From NCBI RefSeq assembly GCF_000022085.1, contig NC_011894.1, positions 2,197,501-2,261,500 on the forward strand: a stretch of DNA of 64,000 nucleotides. Reading direction: 5' to 3'. Made by a program: the position numbers and the translations under genes. The notes beneath the pieces were generated by a model that ran no database searches, had not been told where the DNA came from, and saw only the letters and a program-made list of their open reading frames with translations. The stretch is from Methylobacterium nodulans ORS 2060 (GTDB lineage Bacteria; Pseudomonadota; Alphaproteobacteria; Rhizobiales; Beijerinckiaceae). Shown here piece after piece: positions 51,743-59,342 of the stretch; the first letter of the stretch is position 1; the number at the start of each line of letters is the position of its first letter.

Positions 51743-52120
51743 TCAGGCGCGGGGTGGCTTGTGGGGCGGGGCGGTGGTGCGGGCGTAAGCCCTGTCGTCG
51801 GTCCGGGCGTAGGCGATGCTGCCTGCCTGCGGCCTGCCGGCGAGGGGGCACATCCCGGGCGCTACGGCCTGAAGATGGCAGGCGCAGTGGACGCAATGGG
51901 CGAGGAGGCCGGGATTCGGCGCGTCAGGGCTCGCGCCTTCGACCACGAGGGCCGGGTGGATGGCCGCGTGGCTTGGCGCCTCGCGAGCCGAGGGTTCCGG
52001 GGCGGGGAGGGCGAGCAGCAGGACGAGGACGAGCGCGACGGCCCGCATGACCGCGCGCCACCAGGGGCCCGCATCGCGGCGGGCGCTCTCAGGCAGCGGG
52101 CTGGTCACGGCGAGGGTCAC
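51743..52120 (-). CDS. Small Cys/His-containing protein upstream of czcBA
   Basis: A 125-residue protein with a hydrophobic N-terminal segment (AVALVLVLLLALPAP) and a central HCVHCACHLQAVAPGMCPL, a cluster of four Cys and three His. The tail AYARTDDRAYARTTAPPHKP is repetitive (YART twice). Similar short proteins stand at the head of czc-type operons; a periplasmic metal-binding or sensing role is likely but unproven. It is 155 bp upstream of czcB on the same strand. Confidence 0.65.
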   Translation of the reverse strand: MTLAVTSPLPESARRDAGPWWRAVMRAVALVLVLLLALPAPEPSAREAPSHAAIHPALVVEGASPDAPNPGLLAHCVHCACHLQAVAPGMCPLAGRPQAGSIAYARTDDRAYARTTAPPHKPPRA

Positions 52121-52658
52121 GGGTGCTCCGATCCTAGCGGCCGGATTCGAGGCTGTGGCGGCCCTTCCCGGCCTCGCCGGCCGGGGGCTTGAGCGACATG
52201 GGTCGCCTGCAGCTTTCCGTCGACGGGGAAGCCCAACTTAGCCGAAAGCCGGCTGTCGCCGGAAGGCCTCAAGTTCGACGGTCTTCTGCTCGTTGCCGCC
52301 GGCACGACGAGCCTCAAAGGCGGCCCTGCGGCCCCACAGATGCCTCGATCGAAACTGACGTGGGTGGAAGCGGCTCCGCTCCTCATGCTGAGGTGCAGGC
52401 GATCGCAGATCGCACTGGCGATCGAAGATCGCGCAGGCTGCCTCGAAGCACCCCTGAACGTTCATCCAAGATCCGGGTGGCTGGGAACATCGGTCAGCCG
52501 TGCTTCGAGGCTCGCTTCGCTCACGCCTCAGCATGAGGAGCGGAGCCGCTTCCACGCACCTCAGGGTCGATTGAAGGCCGGTGGGGCTGCCATAGGGGGC
52601 GTTCATTCAGCCGGTGTCATCCGTCCCTCGCCGTCCCACGACCGATTCGCATGCCCTG
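52121..52658. other. 540-bp spacer with repeat family B
   Basis: No supported gene. The right half is a family B copy (52344-52574); the left 220 bp show nothing recognisable. Confidence 0.55.
52344..52574. repeat. Dispersed inverted repeat, family B copy 3
   Basis: Arms GTGGAAGCGGCTCCGCTCCT and AGGAGCGGAGCCGCTTCCAC are perfectly inverse; inside, CATGCTGAGG pairs with CCTCAGCATG, and GCCTCGAAGCAC with GTGCTTCGAGGC. The outer ends CTCGATCG and CGATTGA match the copy at 11038-11204. Confidence 0.85.
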
Positions 52659-54128
52659 TCACCCCGCCGCGAGGGCGAGGAGCGCATCGCAGGCGACGTG
52701 CCGTTCGAGATGCTCGGCCAAGCGGTCGAGAACCGCGTCGATCCCGGCCTCGTACGCCTCTCCCGCGGAGGACGTGCCGAGCCGCTCGAGCCAGAGGGCG
52801 CGCTGGCGGTCATCCGCGAAGAGACCGTGGACGTAGGTGCCGCAGACCCGGCCATCCGCCGATACCGCCCCGTCCGGGCGACCATCCGCGAAGCGCAGGA
52901 GCGGGCGCGCGGCGTCGGGCCCCCGCGTCTCGCCGAGATGCATCTCGTAGCCGCAGAAGGGGGTTTCGTCGGGCAGGCTCGCGCCGGTCACGGCGGCGAG
53001 GCGCTTGTCCGGCGTCATCACGGTCACGACGTCGAGGAGACCGAGCCCGTCCACGGCCCGCACCTCGCCCTCGATCCCGTGCGGATCCTCGATCCGCCGG
53101 CCGAGCATCTGGTAGCCGCCGCAGAGGCCGAGCACCCGGCCGCCCCGCCGGACATGCGCCGCGAGGTCGATGTCCCATCCTTCAGCCCGGAAGGCGATGA
53201 GGTCCGCGATCGTGGTCTTGGAGCCCGGCAGGAGGACGAGGTCGGCCTCCGCCGGCAGCGGGCGCCCGGGCTCCACCAGGACGACGCTCACCCCCGGCTC
53301 CGCCCGCAACGGATCGAGGTCGTCGAAATTGGCGATGCGGGGGAGCACCGGCACCGCGATCACCCGGGCCCCCGGGCGCGCCGACGGGCGCACCGAGCCC
53401 TTCAGCCCGAGCACGTCCTCGGCGGGAAGCCGCGCGGCCTCGGGGAAATGCGGGATCAGCCCGAGGGCGGCCCAGCCGGTGCGGGCCGCGATCAGTGCCA
53501 TGCCATCGGCGAACAGGCTCGGATCGCCCCGGAAGCGATTGACCAGGAAGCCGCGGATCATCGCGGCATCGTCCGGATCGAGCACCGCCTTCGTGCCGAC
53601 GAGGCTCGCGATCACGCCGCCGCGGTCGATGTCGCCGAGGAGCACCACGGGCGTCCCGCTCGCGCGGGCAAAGCCCATATTGGCGATGTCGCCGGCCCGC
53701 AGATTGACCTCGGAGGCCGAGCCCGCCCCCTCGACGAGGACGAGGTCGGCCTCCGCCCGCAGGTGGTCGAAGCTGTCGAGCACGGCCGAGAGCAGGCGCG
53801 GCTTCCAGGCCTGGTATTCCCGCGCCTTCGCGGTGCCGACCCGGCGGCCCTGGACCACCACCTGCGACCCGGTCTCGCTCTGCGGCTTGAGCAGAACGGG
53901 ATTCATGTGGACGGAGGGCGCCACGCAAGCGGCCCGGGCCTGAAGGGCCTGCGCCCGCCCGATCTCGCCCCCCTCCGCCGTCACCGCGGCGTTGTTCGAC
54001 ATGTTCTGCGGCTTGAAGGGTCGCACTCGCAGGCCCCGCCGCGCGAAGGCTCGCGAAAGGCCGGCCACGATCAGGGATTTGCCGACATCCGAGCCGGTGC
54101 CTTGGATCATCAGGGTTCGGGCGGTCAT
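52659..54128 (-). CDS. cobQ: Cobyric acid synthase
   Basis: A 489-residue glutamine-dependent amidotransferase converting adenosyl-cobyrinic acid a,c-diamide to cobyric acid. N-terminal P-loop ATPase domain ([20 protein letters not shown]), [26 protein letters not shown]-terminal type I glutaminase domain with the nucleophile Cys in [15 protein letters not shown] and the His in [10 protein letters not shown]. Start at 54128 fits [11 protein letters not shown]. It is separated from the other cobalamin genes by an Omp gene and a repeat. Confidence 0.96.
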   Translation of the reverse strand: MTARTLMIQGTGSDVGKSLIVAGLSRAFARRGLRVRPFKPQNMSNNAAVTAEGGEIGRAQALQARAACVAPSVHMNPVLLKPQSETGSQVVVQGRRVGTAKAREYQAWKPRLLSAVLDSFDHLRAEADLVLVEGAGSASEVNLRAGDIANMGFARASGTPVVLLGDIDRGGVIASLVGTKAVLDPDDAAMIRGFLVNRFRGDPSLFADGMALIAARTGWAALGLIPHFPEAARLPAEDVLGLKGSVRPSARPGARVIAVPVLPRIANFDDLDPLRAEPGVSVVLVEPGRPLPAEADLVLLPGSKTTIADLIAFRAEGWDIDLAAHVRRGGRVLGLCGGYQMLGRRIEDPHGIEGEVRAVDGLGLLDVVTVMTPDKRLAAVTGASLPDETPFCGYEMHLGETRGPDAARPLLRFADGRPDGAVSADGRVCGTYVHGLFADDRQRALWLERLGTSSAGEAYEAGIDAVLDRLAEHLERHVACDALLALAAG

Positions 54129-54230
54129 CGGCAGTTTTTTTCGCGGATCCGCGTCCCTCGCCGGGCAGGCGCTTGCGCGCAGGCGGGCCCCGCCCATGGG
54201 ACCCCGGGGCGGCTCGGCTTTCCCTATGTC

Positions 54231-54279
54231 GTATGTCCGGACGGAGAAATGGTGTCCACTTCTCCTGGACATCCTCCAG
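54231..54279 (-). repeat. Dispersed repeat, family E copy 2
   Basis: GTATGTCCGGACGGAGAAAT, GGTGTCCACTTCTCCTGGAC, ATCCTCCAG; reverse complement matches 6895-6957 except for a 14-base block missing here. It lies between cobQ and the Omp gene. Confidence 0.65.
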
Positions 54280-54402
54280 CAGACCCGCCCTCCGCCACGA
54301 AGCGCGCCACTTGCCCGGGAGTGTGGCCCGCCGGCCATAGGTGACGGCCACGCTTCGCGCTAATGTCGCACTTATCCGTGCAATCAACCCGGACGTGCGC
54401 CG

Positions 54403-55257
54403 ATGTTCAAGACTGTTCTCCTGACCGGCGCCGCCACGGCGCTCCTCGCCGGCGCGGCTAGCGCGGCCGATCTGCCCCGCCGCGAGCCGCCGCCGCCGGT
54501 CTTCACGCCGGTCCCGGTCTTCACCTGGACGGGCTTCTATGCGGGCCTCCATACCGACTACGTCTTCACCGATCGCACGCGCATCACCACGGTCGGCAAC
54601 ACGGCGGTCAATGCGGCCGCCGTCGCGGGCCTCGTCCGGGCGCCGAGGATCTTCACCGAGGTCGACGGCTTCGCCAATATCGGCGGCGGCTTCGGCTACA
54701 ACTACCAGTTCACGCCGGGCAGCGGCGTCGTCGTCGGCGTCCAGGCCGACTGGGCCTGGACCGACCTGGAGAAGAACCGGGGCTATCTGAGCCCGACGGT
54801 TCCGGTCTTCGGGAGCGCCTACCGGCAGGGCCTTGGCTGGCTCGGCACGCTGGTCGGGCGCGCCGGCTATGCTTTCGACCGCTTCTTCGTCTACGGCCTC
54901 GGTGGTCTTGCGTATGGCGACGTGACGACCGGCGCCACCTTCTTCAACCCCGGCGGCGTGGTCGCCTATACGGGCCAGATCACCGACTTCAGGACCGGCT
55001 TCGCCTATGGCGGCGGCATCGAGTACGCGATCCCCGACGACAGCTTCCTCGCGAGGCTCAACGTCCTGAGCCTCATCGGCGTCCAGTCGGCCGCCGTGAC
55101 GATCAAGGCCGAGTACCTCCACTACGACCTCGGCAGCCGCAACGTGCTGATCAACAACACCGGCCTCGCCGGTTCGCCCGGCTCCTTCACGTCGCGCTTC
55201 CGCACCGAGGGCAACCTGGTGCGGGCCGGGTTCAACTACAAGTTCAGCGGACTTTGA
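54403..55257 (+). CDS. Outer-membrane beta-barrel protein, Omp25/RopB-like
   Basis: A 284-residue protein with a signal peptide ending in Ala-rich LLAGAASAADLP (cleavage near residue 21). The mature part starts with a Pro-rich stretch, then FTWTGFYAGLHTDYVF, GGGFGYNYQFTPGSGVVVGV, QADWAWTDLE and VGRAGYAFDRFFVYGLGGLA, ending in the terminal aromatic strand VRAGFNYKFSGL. These are marks of the Omp25/RopB porin-like barrels of Rhizobiales. Function structural or in host contact; no transport role is evident. Confidence 0.88.
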   Translation: MFKTVLLTGAATALLAGAASAADLPRREPPPPVFTPVPVFTWTGFYAGLHTDYVFTDRTRITTVGNTAVNAAAVAGLVRAPRIFTEVDGFANIGGGFGYNYQFTPGSGVVVGVQADWAWTDLEKNRGYLSPTVPVFGSAYRQGLGWLGTLVGRAGYAFDRFFVYGLGGLAYGDVTTGATFFNPGGVVAYTGQITDFRTGFAYGGGIEYAIPDDSFLARLNVLSLIGVQSAAVTIKAEYLHYDLGSRNVLINNTGLAGSPGSFTSRFRTEGNLVRAGFNYKFSGL

Positions 55258-55396
55258 TACCAACGGCCCGGGCTGCTGACGCAGCAGATGCTGACGCAGC
55301 GGGCCGTTGAGCCATCTCGAATTGTCGACACCAAGCCTGCGGCTTGGCGAAAATTCGAGAACGGAACCACCGGTCACAAGAAAATGACCGGTGGTA
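55258..55396 (+). repeat. Dispersed repeat, family A, best copy
   Basis: GATACCAACGGCCCG ... CGGGCCGTTGAG, then CTCGAATTGTCGACACCAAG ... CTTGGCGAAAATTCGAGA, then ACCACCGGTCA ... TGACCGGTGGT. Three hairpins in series. The same parts in opposite order occur at 29019-29146, a diverged copy at 16652-16770 and a fragment at 22131-22163. Confidence 0.85.
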
Positions 55397-55417
55397 TGAG
55401 CCGTCACCGGGAGGGGA

Positions 55418-56032
55418 TCAGAACTCGATCCCCTCCTGCGCCTTCACCCCCGCGGCGAAGTGGTGCTTGACCTGGCCCATCTCGGTTACGAGATCGGCGG
55501 CCGCGACGAGATCGGGCTTGGCATTGCGGCCCGTGACGACCACGTGGAGGTCGGGCCGCCGCTCGCGCAGCACCGCCACCACCTCGTCGAGGGGCAGGTA
55601 CTCGTAGCGAAGCGCGATGTTGAGCTCGTCGAGGATGAGCAGGCGGATGCTGCCGTCCTGCATCAGTCGCTGGGCCTGGGCCCAGGCGGCCTCGGCGGCC
55701 GCCACGTCCCGCGCCCGGTCCTGGGTCTCCCAGGTGAAGCCCTCGCCCATCGTGTGCCACGCCACCTGATCGCCGAACCGGTCGAGGGCGAGGCGCTCGC
55801 CGGTCTCCCAGGCGCCCTTGATGAACTGCACCACGCCGACGCGCCAGCCGCGGCCGAGCGCCCGCAGCATCAGCCCGAAGGCCGCCGTGGACTTCCCCTT
55901 GCCCGGCCCGGTATGGACGATGAGCAGGCCCTTCTCGATGGTCTTGCCCGCCACCTCCGCGTCCTGAACCGCCTTGCGCTTGATCATCTTGGCGCGGTGT
56001 CGGGCGGCCTCGTCGTCGCTGTCCATCCTCAT
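55418..56032 (-). CDS. cobO: Cob(I)yrinic acid a,c-diamide adenosyltransferase
   Basis: A 204-residue CobA/CobO/BtuR-type enzyme attaching the adenosyl group to cob(I)yrinate diamide. P-loop LLIVHTGPGKGKSTAAFGLM (residues 36-55), VGVVQFIKGAWETGE, LLILDELNIALRYEYLP and the C-terminal HHFAAGVKAQEGIEF are all typical. Its ATG overlaps the cobU stop by three bases, so translation is coupled. The pair is divergent from the riboswitch-led operon. Confidence 0.95.
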   Translation of the reverse strand: MRMDSDDEAARHRAKMIKRKAVQDAEVAGKTIEKGLLIVHTGPGKGKSTAAFGLMLRALGRGWRVGVVQFIKGAWETGERLALDRFGDQVAWHTMGEGFTWETQDRARDVAAAEAAWAQAQRLMQDGSIRLLILDELNIALRYEYLPLDEVVAVLRERRPDLHVVVTGRNAKPDLVAAADLVTEMGQVKHHFAAGVKAQEGIEF

Positions 56033-56580
56033 TCTCCCTTAACCACGAGCGGCAGGCCCGCCACCACCAGGACGACCCGGTCGGCGATGGCGGCGAGCCG
56101 TTGATGCAGGCGCCCGGCCTCGTCGCGGAAGCGCCGGGCGAGCGCGTTGTCTGGCACGATGCCGAAGCCGACCTCGTTCGAGACCAGGACCAGAGGCCCG
56201 GGATGGCGCGTGCAGGCCGCGACGAGAGCCCCGGTCTTGGCGGCGAGATCGGCCTCGTCCAGCAGGGCGTTGCTGAGCCACAGGGTCAGGCAGTCGACGA
56301 GGACAGGCCGTCCGGGCGGTGTCGCACCGAGCACCCCGACGAGGTCGCGCGGGGCGTCGCGCGTCTCCCAGCCGGCGGGCCGGCGGGCCCGGTGATCGGC
56401 GATGCGGGCCCGCATCTCATCGTCGTAGCCTTGCGCGGTCGCGACGTAGATCCAGGGCGCCGGCTCCGCCTGGACAAGGCTTTCCGCATAGGCGCTCTTG
56501 CCCGAGCGGGCGCCACCGAGAACCAGGGTCAGCCGCGGCCCCCTCGTCGCCTCACCCGCCACAAAAAGCCCCTCCTCCAT
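56029..56580 (-). CDS. cobU: Adenosylcobinamide kinase/phosphate guanylyltransferase
   Basis: A 183-residue bifunctional enzyme (also called CobP) phosphorylating adenosylcobinamide and adding GMP. P-loop LTLVLGGARSGKSAYAESLV, then YVATAQGYDDEMRARIADHR with the guanylyl-accepting His, VLVDCLTLWLSNALL, and VLVSNEVGFGIVPDNALARR. Start at 56580 fits the family. Upstream lies the riboswitch region, which is on the other strand, so cobU needs its own promoter. Confidence 0.94.
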   Translation of the reverse strand: MEEGLFVAGEATRGPRLTLVLGGARSGKSAYAESLVQAEPAPWIYVATAQGYDDEMRARIADHRARRPAGWETRDAPRDLVGVLGATPPGRPVLVDCLTLWLSNALLDEADLAAKTGALVAACTRHPGPLVLVSNEVGFGIVPDNALARRFRDEAGRLHQRLAAIADRVVLVVAGLPLVVKGE

Positions 56581-56645
56581 AAATCCAAGCCGTGCTCCCC
56601 TTCGGCCGCCCTCGCGCGGATTGCAAGCCCGGGCCCGACCCGCTA

Positions 56646-56826
56646 CGGTCTCCCGCGACGGTGCCTCGGCAACGAGGTGAAAAGGGAACGCGGGACGGGG
56701 CTGATCCCCGAAAGCCGCGGCTGCCCCCGCAACTGTGAGCGGCGCGGGCCCGCCATCGGCCACTGGAGCGATCCGGGAAGGCGGCGGGCACCTCTCGCAA
56801 TGCCGCGAGCCAGGAGACCTGCCGTC
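56646..56826 (+). promoter_or_regulatory. Cobalamin riboswitch
   Basis: The sequence has the class signature in order: GGTGCC and GAGGTGAAAAGGGAACGCGG, a GCCCCCGCAACTGTGAGCGG block, GCCACTG, GGGAAGGCGGCGGGC and the B12 box AGCCAGGAGACCTGCC. It begins upstream of cbtB and reads into it; AGGAG and the cbtB ATG follow 45 bp later. Binding adenosylcobalamin should switch off cbtB and downstream genes. Confidence 0.95.
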
Positions 56827-56871
56827 ACCCGCTTCCTCTCGACGCCGCCGGCGGGGCGGCAGGAGTTCGTC

Positions 56872-57048
56872 ATGGTCGCTGTCACTCGTACCCTTTCTCC
56901 CGTGCTCGCCGGCGAACGGCTGAATGCGGTGCTCGTCGCCGCCATCCTCGGGCTCGGCCTGCTCTTCATGTCGGGCTTCTCGCCGGCGGCCGCGCTGCAC
57001 AATGCCGCGCACGACTGGCGCCACGCGCATAACTTCCCCTGCCACTGA
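56872..57048 (+). CDS. cbtB: Cobalt transporter subunit CbtB
   Basis: A 58-residue membrane protein with one helix (VLVAAILGLGLLFMSGFSPA) and a His-rich end, HNAAHDWRHAHNFPCH, the CbtB signature thought to bind cobalt. AGGAG lies eight bases upstream. First gene after the cobalamin riboswitch and before cbtA, as in other alphaproteobacteria. Confidence 0.93.
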   Translation: MVAVTRTLSPVLAGERLNAVLVAAILGLGLLFMSGFSPAAALHNAAHDWRHAHNFPCH

Positions 57049-57130
57049 GCGACCGCTCGCTCACATCGGTGCTCGCCCCGCCCGGTGCTTCGGCGCCGCG
57101 CGGGCGTTCGCCCATGCGGGATTTGCCGCC

Positions 57131-57862
57131 ATGACGATCCGACTGCTCTCCGCGGCCCTCGTCGCGGGATTCCTGGCCGCCTGCGTGGCGTCCGGGCTGC
57201 AATTCGCCCTGACCTCGCCGCTGATCCTGGAAGCGGAGAAGTACGAGACCCATGCGAGCCTGGAGCCCGTGCAGGCCTCGTCGCTGATCGTGCTCGCCCA
57301 TGCGGGGTCGGAGCACGGGGCCGGCCACGGGGCCGGCGCGGAGACCGAGGAGTGGCAGCCGGCGCCCGGTCTGCCGCGGCTCGCCTTCACGGCGCTCGCC
57401 ACGCTGGTGAGCGGGGTCGGCTATGCGCTGCTCCTCGGGGCGGTGCTGCTGGCGACGGGCCGCCCGGTGACGCGCGGGGAGGCCCTGCGCTTCGCCATCG
57501 GCGGCTTCCTCGCCGCGAGCCTCGCGCCGGCAATCGGCCTGCCGCCGGAACTGCCCGGGATGGGCGGGGAGGCGCTGGCGCTCCGGCAGACCTGGTGGAT
57601 CGCCACCGCGCTGGCCACGGCGGCGGGCCTCTATCTCGTCGCGATCCGGGGCGGCGCACTGGCGGTGGCGACCGGGCTCGCGCTGATCGTGGCCCCGCAT
57701 GTCTGGGGGGCGCCGCACGTGGCCGAGAGCAGCGCGCTGCCGGCCGCAGTCGCGGCGCAGTTCGCGGCCCGCTCGATCGCTGTCGCCTTCGCCTTCTGGG
57801 CGGTGCTGGGCCTCGCCTTCGGCTGGGCCTGGGATGCGGTCGCCCGCAAGCCTGCGGCGTGA
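57131..57862 (+). CDS. cbtA: Cobalt transporter subunit CbtA
   Basis: A 243-residue membrane protein with five to six helices. Family features: N-terminal LLSAALVAGFLAACVASGLQ, then EKYETHASLE, a His-rich loop AHAGSEHGAGHGAGAE (possible metal binding), and the C-terminal APHVWGAPHVAE and FAFWAVLGLAFGWAW. CbtA with CbtB forms a cobalt importer predicted from riboswitch linkage. It lies 82 bp after cbtB. Confidence 0.93.
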   Translation: MTIRLLSAALVAGFLAACVASGLQFALTSPLILEAEKYETHASLEPVQASSLIVLAHAGSEHGAGHGAGAETEEWQPAPGLPRLAFTALATLVSGVGYALLLGAVLLATGRPVTRGEALRFAIGGFLAASLAPAIGLPPELPGMGGEALALRQTWWIATALATAAGLYLVAIRGGALAVATGLALIVAPHVWGAPHVAESSALPAAVAAQFAARSIAVAFAFWAVLGLAFGWAWDAVARKPAA

Positions 57863-57873
57863 GGACCGGGCGC

Positions 57874-58230
57874 ATGGCCGTCACCCTCTATGTCTGCACC
57901 ACCTGTCGGGCGGAATCCGATCCGCCCGACGGGCCACGGGCCGGCGCCCGCCTGCACGCTACGCTTGCCGAAACCCTGGCCGGGGAGGGCGTGCGGGTCG
58001 AGCCGGTGGAGTGCCTGTCGGTCTGCAAGCGGCCCTGCACGGTGGCGGTCTCCTCGCCTGGCCGCTGGACCTACGTCTATGGCGACCTCGACCCGGCGAG
58101 CGCCCCCGCCATCCTGCGCGACGGGCTGTCGCGCTACACTGCCGCGCCGGATGGTCTCGTGCCCTGGCGCGAGCGGCCGGAAGCCTTTCGCAAGGGCGTC
58201 ATCGCCCGCATCCCCCCGTTTTCCGCATGA
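57874..58230 (+). CDS. DUF1636 family metal-binding protein
   Basis: A 118-residue thioredoxin-like ferredoxin-type protein. Cys motif CTTC at residues 8-11 and CLSVCKRPC near residue 48, four cysteines as in 2Fe-2S thioredoxin-like ferredoxins. DUF1636 proteins are regularly found in cobalamin operons under riboswitch control, often next to cobW and cbtAB; the role is unknown, perhaps delivering electrons or metal to CobG/CobN steps. It overlaps cobW by four bases (ATGA). Confidence 0.85.
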   Translation: MAVTLYVCTTCRAESDPPDGPRAGARLHATLAETLAGEGVRVEPVECLSVCKRPCTVAVSSPGRWTYVYGDLDPASAPAILRDGLSRYTAAPDGLVPWRERPEAFRKGVIARIPPFSA

Positions 58231-59261
58231 ATCTGCTTCAGAAGATTCCCTGTACGATCGTCACCGGCTTCCTCGGGGCGGGCAAGACCACGCTGGTGCG
58301 CCACGTGGTGGAGCACAATGACGGGCGGCGCCTCGCGATCATCGTCAACGAGTTCGGGGATGTCGGCTTCGACGGCTCCCTGCTCGCCTCCTGCGGCGTG
58401 CCGGGCTGCGACGAGGATGCGGTGGTGGAACTGCCGAACGGCTGCATCTGCTGCACGGTGGCGGACGACTTCGTGCCGGCCCTGAACCGGCTCCTCGACC
58501 GGCCGGAACCCCCGGAGCACATCCTGATCGAGACCTCGGGCCTCGCCCTGCCGAAGCCCCTGGTCCAGGCCTTCAACTGGCCGGCGATCCGCTCGCGGGT
58601 GACGGTGGACGGCGTGGTCGCGGTGGTGGACGGGCCGGCGGTGGCGTCAGGCGCCTTCGCGGAGGATCCGGAGGCGCTGGCCGCGCAGCGCGCCGCCGAC
58701 CGATCCGTCGATCACGACAACCCGCTGGAGGAGGTGTTCGAGGACCAGCTCCTCTGCGCCGACCTCGTCGTGGTGAACAAGGGCGACCTTCTCGACCCGG
58801 AGAGCCGGGCGCGGGTGCGGGCGGAGATCGAGGCGCAGTTGCCGCGGGCGGTGAAGCTCGTCGAGACGGCGCATGGCGCGATCGACCCGCGGGTGCTGCT
58901 CGGCCTCGAGGCCGAAGCGGAGAGCGATCTCGCCTCCCGGCCCTCGCATCACGAGACCGAGGAGGACCACGACCATGACGATTTCGAGAGCGTGGCGATC
59001 CCGGTCGGGGCGGCGGGCTCGCCGGACGACCTCGCGGCCCGGGTGGCCCGGGCCGCGGAGGTGCCGGGCGTGCTGCGCATCAAGGGCTTCTGCGCCGTGG
59101 CCGGGAAACCGATGCGGCTGGTGATGCAGGGGGTTGGCCGGCGCATCGCGCATCACTACGACCGGCCCTGGCATGCGGGCGAGCCGCGCGACGGGCGGCT
59201 GATGGTGATCGGCCTGTCGGGCTTCGACCGGGATGCGGTCACGGCAGCCCTGCAGGGCTAG
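58227..59261 (+). CDS. cobW: CobW GTPase, cobalt chaperone
   Basis: A 344-residue G3E-family GTPase thought to deliver cobalt for cobaltochelation. P-loop VTGFLGAGKTTLVRHVV, the metal-binding CxCC in NGCICCTV, IETSGLALPKPL, VVNKGDLLD, then a His/Asp-rich stretch (HHETEEDHDHDD, around residue 245) before the C-terminal domain. Its start overlaps the DUF1636 stop; cobN follows 81 bp later. Confidence 0.95.
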   Translation: MNLLQKIPCTIVTGFLGAGKTTLVRHVVEHNDGRRLAIIVNEFGDVGFDGSLLASCGVPGCDEDAVVELPNGCICCTVADDFVPALNRLLDRPEPPEHILIETSGLALPKPLVQAFNWPAIRSRVTVDGVVAVVDGPAVASGAFAEDPEALAAQRAADRSVDHDNPLEEVFEDQLLCADLVVVNKGDLLDPESRARVRAEIEAQLPRAVKLVETAHGAIDPRVLLGLEAEAESDLASRPSHHETEEDHDHDDFESVAIPVGAAGSPDDLAARVARAAEVPGVLRIKGFCAVAGKPMRLVMQGVGRRIAHHYDRPWHAGEPRDGRLMVIGLSGFDRDAVTAALQG

Positions 59262-59274
59262 GATCACGGGTGTC

Positions 59275-59336
59275 CGGAGGGCGGGAGCCCTCTGGCGGGG
59301 TCCCGGGGCGGCGCCCCGGGCCTTGGGACAGGGTGG
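59275..59336. repeat. GC-rich stem-loops in the cobW-cobN gap
   Basis: CCCGGGGC and GCCCCGGG pair around GGC, preceded by a GAGGGCGGGAGCCCTC hairpin. Within the 81-bp gap; cobN follows without own promoter signal. May adjust the level of cobN transcripts. Confidence 0.5.
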
Positions 59337-59342
59337 CGCCTG

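Noticed and set aside
52238..52606. 122-codon minus frame between the czc and cobQ genes
   Set aside because: Most of it is translated repeat family B.
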